From Pedobacter cryoconitis (GTDB lineage Bacteria; Bacteroidota; Bacteroidia; Sphingobacteriales; Sphingobacteriaceae): DNA of 64,000 nucleotides. The notes under the pieces were generated by a model, which was not told the DNA's origin, ran no database searches, and was given only the letters and a program-made list of their open reading frames with translations. The stretch lies in contig JAAAFW010000008.1 of assembly GCA_019352875.1 (NCBI GenBank), positions 1 to 64,000 on the forward strand, written 5' to 3'. The position numbers were made by a program, and so were the translations under genes. The number at the start of each line of letters is the position of its first letter. Position 1 is the first letter of the stretch. Below are positions 8,019 to 17,023 of the stretch, piece after piece.

Positions 8019-9044
8019 ATGAAGAAACAATTAACCGACTATCAATCCTGTACGCTGGAGGATCTGATCAATGACGAATCCTTTATGTTATGGGTCACCC
8101 AGCCCACTGATGATCTTGATAACCATTGGGACAGCATTCTGCAGGCTTATCCCGGCTTAGCTCCAATTACTCAGGAGGGCAGGGAAATTATATTGTCCAT
8201 GCGTTTTGAAACGGAAGTACTTGATACTAAAGAGCAAAAGGAACTCTGGAATAATATTGCCTCCAAAACCACTTCAATTAACAAACCGGTTAGAAAGATC
8301 AGATTGTGGTCCCGTTATGCAGCGGCCGCAATATTGGTCGGTGTATTGCTGACAGCCGGTCTTTTCTATTCAGGTTTCCGTGAGGTAACTATTCAGACTC
8401 CATATGGTCAATTACAAGATGTGACTCTGCCAGACGGGTCCCTGGTAACCTTAAATGCCAATTCTAACATCAGATACAATAAAAAATGGGGGGATAACCA
8501 GATTAGGGAAGTCTGGATTGAAGGAGAAGCATTTTTAAAAGTAAGCCACCTGCATAAAGGCGGACCTGTAAAAAATAATCAGCGCTTTGTGGTTCATACC
8601 GGTTCACTAGATGTAGAGGTACTCGGTACTTCTTTTAACGTTAATGACAGAAGAGGCCGGACAGCAGTTGCCTTACTGGAAGGAAAAGTGAGCCTTGGTC
8701 TGAATACATCTCAGGAAAAACCAATTATAATGGCGCCTGGAGATATTGTAGAATATACAGGAGGAAAGTTAAATAAGAAACCTGTTAATGTCGTGGAATA
8801 CTCGTCCTGGAAAGATGGAAAGTTATATTTCAGAGATGTGCCGGTAGCCAGAATATTTGATTATTTCGAAGATATCTACGGATATAAAGTAAAGGTAGAT
8901 GATCCGGAGATTCTAAAAAGGAGACTTTCAGGAACAATGAGTTCGAAAAATGAAAAAGTTTTCTTTGAAACCATCGCCAGAACATTAAATATTAGTATTA
9001 CACCAGATCATGATTCCCATGAACTCATCATTAAATCAAATTAA
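8019..9044 (+). CDS. FecR family anti-sigma factor
   Basis: A 341-aa transmembrane sigma regulator. A cytoplasmic N-terminal sigma-binding part (about 1-95) is followed by one membrane helix (about 102-120, AAAAILVGVLLTAGLFYSGF). The periplasmic FecR domain starts with TPYGQLQDVTLPDGSLVTLNANSNIRY, and a DUF4974-like C-terminal domain (about 265-338, DGKLYFRDVPVARIFDYFEDIYGYKV) follows. AAGGAAG lies directly before the ATG. In known Fec-type systems the periplasmic part contacts the STN domain of the outer-membrane partner, here encoded next. Confidence 0.92.
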   Translation: MKKQLTDYQSCTLEDLINDESFMLWVTQPTDDLDNHWDSILQAYPGLAPITQEGREIILSMRFETEVLDTKEQKELWNNIASKTTSINKPVRKIRLWSRYAAAAILVGVLLTAGLFYSGFREVTIQTPYGQLQDVTLPDGSLVTLNANSNIRYNKKWGDNQIREVWIEGEAFLKVSHLHKGGPVKNNQRFVVHTGSLDVEVLGTSFNVNDRRGRTAVALLEGKVSLGLNTSQEKPIIMAPGDIVEYTGGKLNKKPVNVVEYSSWKDGKLYFRDVPVARIFDYFEDIYGYKVKVDDPEILKRRLSGTMSSKNEKVFFETIARTLNISITPDHDSHELIIKSN

Positions 9045-9054
9045 GAAGAGAATC

Positions 9055-11763
9055 ATGAAAAAATATTTCAAAACAGGAATGATCATAGTGATCTGTATGT
9101 TCTTTTTCTGCTCTCCCGATGCCATAGCCAGACAGACTAAACCCACAGGAACGCCACAGCCACTGGCTAGTATCCTTTCCACCTTAACTGTACAATATAA
9201 GGTCAACTTTTTATATGAAGAAGCAAACATTATCCATCAAAAAGTAAAATACGATGCTAGCGTATACAAAGGTAAGTCTATCGGCGAGGTACTGAATAGT
9301 TTATTAGGCCCTTTAAATCTTTCCTGGTATAAAGTAGATGCCCAAAACTATTCCATATTTCCTAAACCTGCGCCTTCTATTCCGAATTCACATCAACTGT
9401 CTGCCTTCAATTTAACAGATCAGGATTCGCTTGCGAAGGATCAAATCGGCGGACGTGTACTGGATGAGCAGCGGCAACCCCTGGCCTATACCAAGGTTAC
9501 TTTGCTAACCGCAGCAGATTCTGCTTTAGTACTGAATGCACTGACTGACCCCGATGGAAATTTTAGTTTTACAGCAATTAAAGCAGGTATATATAAGATA
9601 AGGATCTCTGCGATAGGAAAACAACCTTATACAACCAAACCCTTTACAGTCGGCGGTACACTGCGTGTAGCAATTGAACCTATTGCTATGCGGGCATCTG
9701 AAGAAACTTTAAAAGAAGTAAAGATTACTTCTGCCAGACCGCTTGTAGAGACAAAAAGTGACCGGCTGATTTATAATGTAGAAAATAGTGCAATGGCTGC
9801 CGGTAATTCTTTACAATTACTTCGCTCCGCACCTTTCGTTCGGGTTTCCGCAGACAACAGTGTGAGCCTGCAGGGAAAGAAAACCATGATCCTGATAGAC
9901 AACAAGCCGGTGCCTGATGTTTCACTGGAAAACATCCTGCAGACAATGCCGGCAGGAAATATCCAGAAGATTGAATTGATTACCCAACCCTCAGCCAAAT
10001 ATGACGCGTCCTACGGAGCTGTAATTAATATTATCACTAAAAAAAGTCAGCTAGAAGGTTTGACCGGTAACTTTCGCCTCGATGGTTCTGCCGGAAAGTA
10101 TGCTAACGGTAATACAAACCTTTCCGCTACCTATAAACGTAACCGCTTAACTATTTCTGCAAATGGCGGGCTCAATAAAGGCGATAATCTTTTCGGCCTT
10201 ACCGGCACCAGGTTTCAGGATCCTTCAGATCCCTCGTATTTCCTTACAAATAACTGGAAACGGCTATCACATTATGACAATTACTCCTTTCAGGGCAGCG
10301 CGGAATATCAATTAGATAAAAATCAAACTGTAGGACTGTTCGCCGACTTGAACAGATACGATGCTAAAGGTCCATGGGCTACACAAAACGAATTTGGAAG
10401 ACTCAATACAAAACCAGACTCTATTTTACTGACTGACGCCGATTTTAACGTAAAAATCAAATCTTCTACCTATAATATTAATTATCACCTGACAGCAGAC
10501 TCGGGAAAGCATGATCTGACAATCCTGGCAACCTTTACCCCCTGGGAAAGAGATATGCTCCAGCAATTTCCATCTGCACTCTATGATGGATCAGGAAAAT
10601 TGATCAAAACCCCTTTCCTATACCAGAACAGGAATCAGGGTAACATAGATGTTTATATTGCACAGGCAGATTACACCCGCCAGTTTAAAAATAGCTGGAA
10701 GTTGGAAACCGGTGTTAAATACCAGAAAACCGATTCAAAAACAAGTGTAAATTACGAAGACGACCGATCCGGGGAGATGCAGCAAGTTCCTGAATTTTCA
10801 AGTAAGAATACCCTGCAGGAGTCTATTGGCGGTGCATATGGGATCGTTTCCAAAGGATGGTCGAACACTAAAATACAGGCTGGGCTGCGCCTGGAAGATA
10901 CCAGAGCAGATTTCGCAGAACATTTCCGCCAGCATTACACAAATCTCTTCCCTACACTTCTAGTGCAGCAGCAGCTGAATAAAGACGTGGAAGTTTCGGC
11001 TTCCTATAAAAAAACGATCAGTCGCGCACCTTATAATGAATTAGTACCTTATATGGTCTCGACTAATCAATATACCATTGAACAAGGTAATCCTGCATTG
11101 GTACCGGCTTTCGACGATATATATTCCGTAAACGCTAATGTTCATAAGCTTAATCTATCAGCTATTTACACGAGAAACAAAGGGCTGATCGGACTTTTCC
11201 CGGTCAAACAGGACTATGCAACCAAAGTGACTTATTATTCCCGTCAAAACTTAAAAAGTGCTTCAGATATTTCCCTCTACCTGTTCTATCCATTACAGAT
11301 TACCAGTTGGTGGGAAACCATCAATAGCGGCACGCCGATCGGATATAACCAGGCTGAAGGTGTGGTATTTGGCCAGCAGTATAAGCTGTCTGCTTTTCAC
11401 TCAGACTTTCGTACATCACATGTTTTCAAAATCTCCGACAAGCTAAAATTTCAGATAGATGCTTATTACTGGACAAAATACGTGCAGGATCTCTCCCATA
11501 ATACAGGTAATAAAAATGTCGACGCTTCCTTTCTGCTGACCCTGTGGGAAGGTAAAGGCCAGCTTAGATTAGGCGGAAATGAACTGATATTTAAACGTAA
11601 TGATTATGTCGTCTCCAGGGATTACGGAAGTTTCCGTAGTGCGGAAAGAATAAATACCGACAGCAAAAGAATCTATGCAGGTTTTAGCTATAAGTTCGGG
11701 AAATCACGTGTACAGAAAAACGACACGAAGCTAGGAAATGAAGATGCTTTAAGAAGGTTATAA
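9055..11763 (+). CDS. Outer-membrane beta-barrel protein with N-terminal STN domain
   Basis: About 902 aa. Order: signal peptide (1-26); STN/secretin-like domain (about 35-105, LASILSTLTVQYKVNFLYEEANI) as used for FecR contact; carboxypeptidase-regulatory-like beta domain (about 130-205); plug-like region (about 220-330, PSAKYDASYGAVINIITKK); then a large OMP_b-brl-type barrel ending in alternating aromatic strands (YAGFSYKFG). I start at ATG 9055, after AG-rich AAGAAGAG, because the upstream ATG at 9010 lies inside fecR and delays the signal peptide. The barrel resembles the OMP_b-brl_3 class rather than SusC. With the sigma and FecR genes it forms a complete surface-signalling trio. The ligand is unknown. 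Confidence 0.85.
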   Translation: MKKYFKTGMIIVICMFFFCSPDAIARQTKPTGTPQPLASILSTLTVQYKVNFLYEEANIIHQKVKYDASVYKGKSIGEVLNSLLGPLNLSWYKVDAQNYSIFPKPAPSIPNSHQLSAFNLTDQDSLAKDQIGGRVLDEQRQPLAYTKVTLLTAADSALVLNALTDPDGNFSFTAIKAGIYKIRISAIGKQPYTTKPFTVGGTLRVAIEPIAMRASEETLKEVKITSARPLVETKSDRLIYNVENSAMAAGNSLQLLRSAPFVRVSADNSVSLQGKKTMILIDNKPVPDVSLENILQTMPAGNIQKIELITQPSAKYDASYGAVINIITKKSQLEGLTGNFRLDGSAGKYANGNTNLSATYKRNRLTISANGGLNKGDNLFGLTGTRFQDPSDPSYFLTNNWKRLSHYDNYSFQGSAEYQLDKNQTVGLFADLNRYDAKGPWATQNEFGRLNTKPDSILLTDADFNVKIKSSTYNINYHLTADSGKHDLTILATFTPWERDMLQQFPSALYDGSGKLIKTPFLYQNRNQGNIDVYIAQADYTRQFKNSWKLETGVKYQKTDSKTSVNYEDDRSGEMQQVPEFSSKNTLQESIGGAYGIVSKGWSNTKIQAGLRLEDTRADFAEHFRQHYTNLFPTLLVQQQLNKDVEVSASYKKTISRAPYNELVPYMVSTNQYTIEQGNPALVPAFDDIYSVNANVHKLNLSAIYTRNKGLIGLFPVKQDYATKVTYYSRQNLKSASDISLYLFYPLQITSWWETINSGTPIGYNQAEGVVFGQQYKLSAFHSDFRTSHVFKISDKLKFQIDAYYWTKYVQDLSHNTGNKNVDASFLLTLWEGKGQLRLGGNELIFKRNDYVVSRDYGSFRSAERINTDSKRIYAGFSYKFGKSRVQKNDTKLGNEDALRRL

Positions 11764-11768
11764 AAAAG

Positions 11769-11801
11769 AGCAGCCTCTTTTTAAATTTAAAAGAGGCTGC
11801 T
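11769..11801. terminator. Bidirectional intrinsic terminator
   Basis: Perfect 13-bp stem AGCAGCCTCTTTT (11769-11781) with 11789-11801, between convergent genes. A/T tracts lie inside the stem base on both strands, so it can serve the barrel gene and the phospholipase gene alike. Confidence 0.8.
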
Positions 11802-11806
11802 ATATA

Positions 11807-14311
11807 TTAAACCATTCTACCCATTAGCGGGTCTGTTTTGGTAACCTGTCCTGTTTCTACCCGACCGGCGTATTGCGCAATAAAACTGCTTTCGCCCTTC
11901 AGACCAATGGTAAAATCATACCAGTTAAAACTATTCTTTAAATTCAGCACCAGACTAGCCTTATTTGCAGCAGGCACTTTCAGGATTTGCTTCCCGGTCT
12001 TATAACTCAAATCGGAAATTTCTATTTCTTTTAAAGTTGCTGCTGTGTTATTAACCGTAACAATCACATTCCCACTCAGCTTTAAAGGATTATTCGGGGA
12101 CTGTTCGTAGCGTACCTGAATTTGTAATGACGGATCAGATTCAGCTCCCTTGAAAGACCTGAAAAAACCATTCGGTCCATGTACGTGTAAATGATACCTG
12201 CCCTTTTCAAAATCTTTTATCGTCCACTCATCTTCCAGTGTATCCCCGGCAGTGACGGTATAATCCCATACTCTTAAGGTTTCATTCTGATAAGGATTCA
12301 TCGCATATACCGTAAAAGGACTACCGGAAGACTTCTGACCGAAGACCTTCTGACCTGCATGGAAGGTTAATTTCAATTTGCCCTGCGCTGAAACTGCATT
12401 AACATAAAGTTCATAAGGAATTGCACAAGCAGACCTGATACCCTTTTCCTGCTGTGGAAATATGGCAGAAGCAGCCTGATTCTCATTTACCTGCCTGATC
12501 TCTTCTGCATTCAATGCTTTAAAATTATCTGGCTCTTCCTTGAATTTAGCAGAATAAATCCGCTCCATAAAAGGTTGTTTTTCCAGAAATTCCGGCTGCT
12601 GAATTTTCTCACCATTATAAGGTCTGAACGCAGCTGTCAGATCTCCGCAAACTGTTCTTCTCCAAGGTGTGATATTCTCTTCTTTAATACTTTTGTTGAA
12701 TTTCTTCTCTATAAAATTCTCCAGGAACTGAAGTGAGGAAGTATGGTCAAAAACCTCTGAACACACATAACCGCCCCGGGTCCAAGGTGAAACAATAATC
12801 ATCGGTACTCTATAACCTAATCCAATCTGGCTTTCCCTGATCTTTTCAGGAAGCTCCGAAGGATTGGTCTGCTGGTCCCGGGTAGAAAAATCAAGCTTCG
12901 CATCCAGACCTTTGGACATTTTACCTGTATTCGCTTTAAACGGGTGTGTTGGCACATAAGGCGGAACATGATCGAAATACCCATCATTTTCATCATAGGT
13001 CATGATAAAAACTGTCTTCTTCCAGACTTCCGGATTCTTAATCAGAATTTCTATAACCTCACTCACAAACCATGACCCAAACCATGGCACACCAGGATGA
13101 TCCGAAAAGTTTGCTGGTGTCATTAACCAGGAAACTGCTGGTAACGTACCATCGTTCACATCTTTTCTGAACTGATGCAATACGTCGCCCTTTGGAATAT
13201 TCAACTCTCTTTCTACGCCTTTATCGGTATAGGTGAGCGGAGTTAAAGTATGAAAATCCGGATCATTAGTATTCGTAGTAAATGCTTTTGAATTTAAACG
13301 CTGAGCACTTTCAGATAAAGCATCATGTGCTTCCATCGTATACTTTTGCTGATCCAGTCCGATTTTGCGTAGCAATTTCTGCATCGCTTCCAGCTTTTTC
13401 TGCTCGTCATCATTTAAATCTGCTGGCATCGCTGCCAGCTGGGCCTCCAGCGACTTTCTCTTTTCCTGAAGGTTCGAAACCGCACCAGGATGAAGTCTAA
13501 CGTTATATTGCTCAAAATACTCCAGCACATTTGTACCAAAATTACTTAACCAACTGCTTTCTTCTCCATTCAGGCCAAAACCCATCGTCAGCTCATTCTG
13601 ATAAATTCTCCAGGAAACTCCATTTTCTTCCAGCCTTTCCGGATAAGTTTTCCAGTTCAGTGTTGGTATATCGTAATTGCTGTTATTCCAGAGATGGGCA
13701 ATTCCTTCCGGACTGTTTTTTTCCCTGACTGTACCAGTCATCCAGTAGTAACGGTTAGGATGCGTACCGGCAAGTACGGAGCAAAAATTCTGATCACAGA
13801 CTGTAAACGCATCAGCTAAAGAATGGTAAAACGGAAAATCTTCTCTTTTACAGTATCCTATTGTTAGTGGTATATGCGCATATGTTGTCTTATATGGCTT
13901 CTTGAAATCTAACCACTGATCGTACTTCCCACCGTTCCTGGCATCGGTCTGATCTGTCCAGTTGTGTGGCGTAGAGCCCATCCATGCGACTTTAGTTTCT
14001 TTGATATCAAGATGGAAAGGCACATAGGTCTCTCCTTCTTTATTAGATTGCAGCCATACTTTATTCTTATTTGGCAATTGTACAGCCCTTGGATCATTAA
14101 AACCACGGACCCCCTGCAGCGTTCCTAATGCATGGTCAAAAGAACGGTTTTCCTGCATCAGGAAAACAACGTGCTCTGCATCATAAAATGTACTACCCGC
14201 TGCCGGGTTAATTGCCAGCGCTTTTTGTATAACGGGAGGTAAGTTATTAACTAAGCCAGCACCGGTTGTGAGCAATGCAGCTTTTTTTAGAAAGTCTCTA
14301 CGTGAATCCAT
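11807..14311 (-). CDS. Phosphocholine-specific phospholipase C, Tat-exported
   Basis: An 834-aa member of the non-haemolytic/haemolytic PLC and AcpA phosphoesterase superfamily. The N-terminal SRRDFLKKAALL (3-14) is a twin-arginine signal. The metal site begins with VVFLMQENRSFDHALGTLQGVRGF (about 48-71) and continues with LAGTHPNRYYWMTGT, the TYDENDGYFDHVPPYVP segment (about 440-456) and the IIVSPWTRGGYVCSEVFDHTS region. The C-terminus carries two beta-rich domains typical of bacterial PLCs (about 635-830). Known relatives hydrolyse phosphatidylcholine or sphingomyelin to phosphocholine in the periplasm or outside the cell. There is no operon partner. Confidence 0.92.
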   Translation of the reverse strand: MDSRRDFLKKAALLTTGAGLVNNLPPVIQKALAINPAAGSTFYDAEHVVFLMQENRSFDHALGTLQGVRGFNDPRAVQLPNKNKVWLQSNKEGETYVPFHLDIKETKVAWMGSTPHNWTDQTDARNGGKYDQWLDFKKPYKTTYAHIPLTIGYCKREDFPFYHSLADAFTVCDQNFCSVLAGTHPNRYYWMTGTVREKNSPEGIAHLWNNSNYDIPTLNWKTYPERLEENGVSWRIYQNELTMGFGLNGEESSWLSNFGTNVLEYFEQYNVRLHPGAVSNLQEKRKSLEAQLAAMPADLNDDEQKKLEAMQKLLRKIGLDQQKYTMEAHDALSESAQRLNSKAFTTNTNDPDFHTLTPLTYTDKGVERELNIPKGDVLHQFRKDVNDGTLPAVSWLMTPANFSDHPGVPWFGSWFVSEVIEILIKNPEVWKKTVFIMTYDENDGYFDHVPPYVPTHPFKANTGKMSKGLDAKLDFSTRDQQTNPSELPEKIRESQIGLGYRVPMIIVSPWTRGGYVCSEVFDHTSSLQFLENFIEKKFNKSIKEENITPWRRTVCGDLTAAFRPYNGEKIQQPEFLEKQPFMERIYSAKFKEEPDNFKALNAEEIRQVNENQAASAIFPQQEKGIRSACAIPYELYVNAVSAQGKLKLTFHAGQKVFGQKSSGSPFTVYAMNPYQNETLRVWDYTVTAGDTLEDEWTIKDFEKGRYHLHVHGPNGFFRSFKGAESDPSLQIQVRYEQSPNNPLKLSGNVIVTVNNTAATLKEIEISDLSYKTGKQILKVPAANKASLVLNLKNSFNWYDFTIGLKGESSFIAQYAGRVETGQVTKTDPLMGRMV

Positions 14312-14559
14312 ATCTTATTAAATCTGTTGACACCTGTTTCCGCTGGTTAAATAATAAAACCATAGAAACCTGTTTTGATTTAGCGGCTAAAGTAGCTGCA
14401 GAGTGATTAAGTAAATGTTAAGACTGTTTTACCTTAAAAAGGTTTTTTATGAACTCCTGAAATCCTGTGTAAAATGTCCGTTCAAAGGACGATTTAGCAA
14501 ATAATATTACTATTTTGGGGTAACCGTTAAAGAACGAATCCATCAAAACCAAATATAAT

Positions 14560-14868
14560 ATGAGCAAATACGGACTACACGGCAAGTTAAAGGCGACGCC
14601 AGGTAACGCAGAACAACTGGCTTCAATTCTCCTCCAGGCATCTGAACTGGTGTCTAAAACAAAGGGATGTAATTTATATATTATCAGCCGGGACAAAGAC
14701 GATGAAAATATGTTCTGGGTAACAGAGATTTGGGACACCAAAGAAGATCATCATTTATCTTTAAAGACCGAAGGGGCCGCAGAATTAGTATTACAGGCAC
14801 TCCCCATAATTGAAGGCAGCCCCAGCGGACGGGAATTTGAAATCATCGGGGGTTTCGGTCTGAAATAA
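14560..14868 (+). CDS. Antibiotic biosynthesis monooxygenase (ABM) family protein
   Basis: A 102-aa single ABM/YgiN-like ferredoxin-fold domain, cytosolic and usually dimeric. The family pattern is clear: YGLHGKLKATPGNAEQLASILLQASELV at the start, then GCNLYIISRDKDDENMFWVTEIWDTKEDHHLSLKT. Relatives act as quinol monooxygenases or haem- and polyketide-modifying enzymes without metals or cofactors. The substrate is unknown. It is divergent from the phospholipase gene. An overlapping minus-strand frame at 14418-14741 has no such features. Confidence 0.88.
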   Translation: MSKYGLHGKLKATPGNAEQLASILLQASELVSKTKGCNLYIISRDKDDENMFWVTEIWDTKEDHHLSLKTEGAAELVLQALPIIEGSPSGREFEIIGGFGLK

Positions 14869-14972
14869 TAGCTTAAAAACCTTTTTGTTCGCATAAAAGA
14901 CACTCAACATTATTTTACTGTTATTTTTTCAGCTTGAAATTCAGAGTGTTCTGCGAAATATTCAAAACAGGG

Positions 14973-15002
14973 TTTATAAAAAAGAAAAAATATCTATCTT
15001 CG
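14973..15002 (+). promoter_or_regulatory. Promoter of tRNA-Gly
   Basis: TTT at 14973-14975 and TATCTTCG at 14995-15002 are separated by 19 nt, one mismatch from TAnnTTTG. The predicted start is a few bases before the tRNA 5' end at 15016. Confidence 0.55.
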
Positions 15003-15015
15003 TGACGTAATCAAC

Positions 15016-15088
<73 letters not shown>

Positions 15089-15090
15089 CT

Positions 15091-15120
15091 AAAGCCTTCC
15101 CCCTCAGGAAGGCTTTTTTT
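15091..15120 (+). terminator. Intrinsic terminator of tRNA-Gly
   Basis: AAAGCCTTCC (15091-15100) pairs with GGAAGGCTTT (15107-15116), a 10-bp stem followed by a T-run to 15120. Confidence 0.9.
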
Positions 15121-15200
15121 ATAGGCTATTTTTCTGGCCATACAATCCACACGATCATCTCTTCACATTATAGTTAAGCGATACCTATTTTCAAACCACT

Positions 15201-15276
15201 TTCAATGTTTGTTCAATATTCCTTCAATCGGCAATGAAGGAACATTGAATAAACATTGAACGAACAATGAAGGAAG
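15201..15276. repeat. 11-bp-phased inverted repeat array (TTCAAT / ATTGAA)
   Basis: TTCAAT occurs at 15201, 15212 and 15223. Its complement form ATTGAA/AATGAA occurs at 15233, 15244, 15255 and 15266. Every neighbouring pair within a side is exactly 11 bp apart. The two sides also form a long hairpin (15201-15228 with about 15233-15260) with one mismatch and one G-U pair. It lies in the 322-nt spacer between tRNA-Gly and the 3' end of the minus-strand operon. I see no ORF in the spacer. See findings. Confidence 0.85.
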
Positions 15277-15357
15277 TATGTACAAACCTTTGGCAACAGC
15301 AGAACATGACCCAGCCTTAACTCTAAGTTAAAGACCACTGATTTTTAAAAATCATAA

Positions 15358-15392
15358 ACAAAAAAAGGGAAGCTTTTCAGCTCCCCTTTTAT
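15358..15392 (-). terminator. Terminator of the peptide-utilisation operon
   Basis: On the minus strand AAAAGGGGAGCT pairs with AGCTTCCCTTTT around a GAAA-like loop (one mismatch), followed by seven T. It lies directly downstream of the amidohydrolase stop. Confidence 0.85.
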
Positions 15393-15410
15393 ATAAAATC
15401 AATTTGATTA

Positions 15411-17009
15411 TTAGTGCTGATGAACGCCGGGCTGAACAAGCTTATAACCTGTTTTAGCTTTTTCTTTTTCCACCATCTCTTTTACATCCGCTAATAATTT
15501 TTTAGCATCATAAATGATTCCGTCTTTGATCGTGTATTTCACGCCACCAGCTCTGATCACTTCGTTATTCGCATTCAGCTGAATAGCTCCCGTTCCATAT
15601 AAAACCTGCAGGTTTTTCAATGGATTCTCTTCAACGATTACAAAATCTGCAAGTTTACCAACTTCTACACTCCCCAAATCTTTCTCCATACCTAATGCCT
15701 GTGCACCACTCAGCGTAGCTGCTTTAATTACTTCAAGCGGATGGAATCCGGCTTCTCTAAGTAATTCAAGTTCCCTGATGTAGGCAAAGCCGAATAATTC
15801 ATAAATGAAGCCCGCATCAGAACCAGCGGTTACCCTGCCGCCTCTATTCTTGTATTCATTGATAAAGGCCATCCAAAGTTTATAATTCTGTTTCCAGTCA
15901 TTCTCTTGTTCTGTACCCCAGGAATGCCAGTAAGAACCATGAGAATTCCAGCTGGGACTGTAGAAGTCCCAAAGCTTCGGCATGGTATAGTCTGCATGCC
16001 ACTCCACCGTTCTTGCGCGCATCAGATCCCTGTTGGCTTCGTAAATATTAAATGTCGGATCTAAAGTAAAATCTAACGCAAGTAATTGGCTAATCAGCTC
16101 TTTCCAACGTTCAGACTGTGGTTCTGCAGCTTGTTTCCATAGTGTACCTGCTTCGCCGAAACGATCCTGTTCATTAAGATAATTATAGTCAGCAGAATAA
16201 TGCTGTACAGTACGGTCTTTGAACATCGCTTCCGGCAAACCATACCAATGCTCAAGGGAAGTTAATCCGGCTTTTGCGCTGTTCAATGCATTCCATCTGC
16301 CTACATCTGTCTGCGCGTGATGTGCTGCTGAACGCAATCCTAATTTCTTATTTTCGTCAATAGCTGCAAACATTACCTCCGGTGAAGCACCGAAAAACTT
16401 AACACCGTCTGCACCTTTTTTAGCATTTTCACGTACCCAGGCCCGGGCTTGTTCCGCTGTAGAAATCGGAGTTTTATTACCCTGACCGAAAACCGTATAG
16501 GCGAAAATACGTGGCGCAGTGATTTCATTACGCAGACTTTTTGCTTTCTGATCCAGCACCCAGTCTAAACCATTCATGCTACCAGGTTCACGGATTGTAG
16601 TTATACCGTGTGCCATCCATAATTTAAAGACATAGTCCGCATCAGAACCCTTTTCTGCACCGCCGATATGACCGTGCATATCAATAAACCCGGGTAAAAG
16701 ATACATCCCTTCTGCCTGCAATTCTTTCCCTCCGGCTTTAAGCACCGGTCTTCTTGCAGGATTAATCTTAACTCCCGGAGATCCCACTGTTTGTACATTT
16801 GTGATCCGGTTTCCTTCTACAACTATATCGACCGGTCCCATCGCAGGCGCGCCAGTACTATTAATGAGCGTTACACCACGGATAATAAGTTGTGGCCAGG
16901 GGCCTTCACCTTCATTTCTGGGTGACGCTTTCTGTGCCTGGGCAAAACTGCTCAGGCCGGAAAACAACAGCGCAGTAAACAAAAGGCTGGTTAATTTGAG
17001 ATGTTTCAT
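15411..17009 (-). CDS. Secreted amidohydrolase (imidazolonepropionase/prolidase-like)
   Basis: A 532-aa metal-dependent hydrolase with a signal peptide (1-23, ending SFA). The HxH motif is at H112/H114 in LLPGFIDMHGHIGG. A candidate carboxylated Lys lies in ADGVKFFG, further metal His in AAHHAQ and SLEHWYG, and the catalytic Asp in TAGSDAGF. The C-terminal strand (LGSVEVGKLADFVIVEENPL) is typical of the superfamily. Several secreted members hydrolyse Xaa-Pro dipeptides or N-acyl compounds. It is the last gene of the seven-gene unit, 14 nt after the permease. A dipeptidase-like role is inferred from context. Confidence 0.85.
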   Translation of the reverse strand: MKHLKLTSLLFTALLFSGLSSFAQAQKASPRNEGEGPWPQLIIRGVTLINSTGAPAMGPVDIVVEGNRITNVQTVGSPGVKINPARRPVLKAGGKELQAEGMYLLPGFIDMHGHIGGAEKGSDADYVFKLWMAHGITTIREPGSMNGLDWVLDQKAKSLRNEITAPRIFAYTVFGQGNKTPISTAEQARAWVRENAKKGADGVKFFGASPEVMFAAIDENKKLGLRSAAHHAQTDVGRWNALNSAKAGLTSLEHWYGLPEAMFKDRTVQHYSADYNYLNEQDRFGEAGTLWKQAAEPQSERWKELISQLLALDFTLDPTFNIYEANRDLMRARTVEWHADYTMPKLWDFYSPSWNSHGSYWHSWGTEQENDWKQNYKLWMAFINEYKNRGGRVTAGSDAGFIYELFGFAYIRELELLREAGFHPLEVIKAATLSGAQALGMEKDLGSVEVGKLADFVIVEENPLKNLQVLYGTGAIQLNANNEVIRAGGVKYTIKDGIIYDAKKLLADVKEMVEKEKAKTGYKLVQPGVHQH

Positions 17010-17023
17010 ATAGATCTGTTCAA

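Noticed and set aside
14418..14741. Minus-strand 107-aa frame over the ABM gene
   Set aside because: It has no motif, while the plus strand carries a clear ABM domain.
15201..15276. CRISPR array
   Set aside because: The unit is only 11 bp, the orientation inverts in the middle, there are no spacers and no cas genes.
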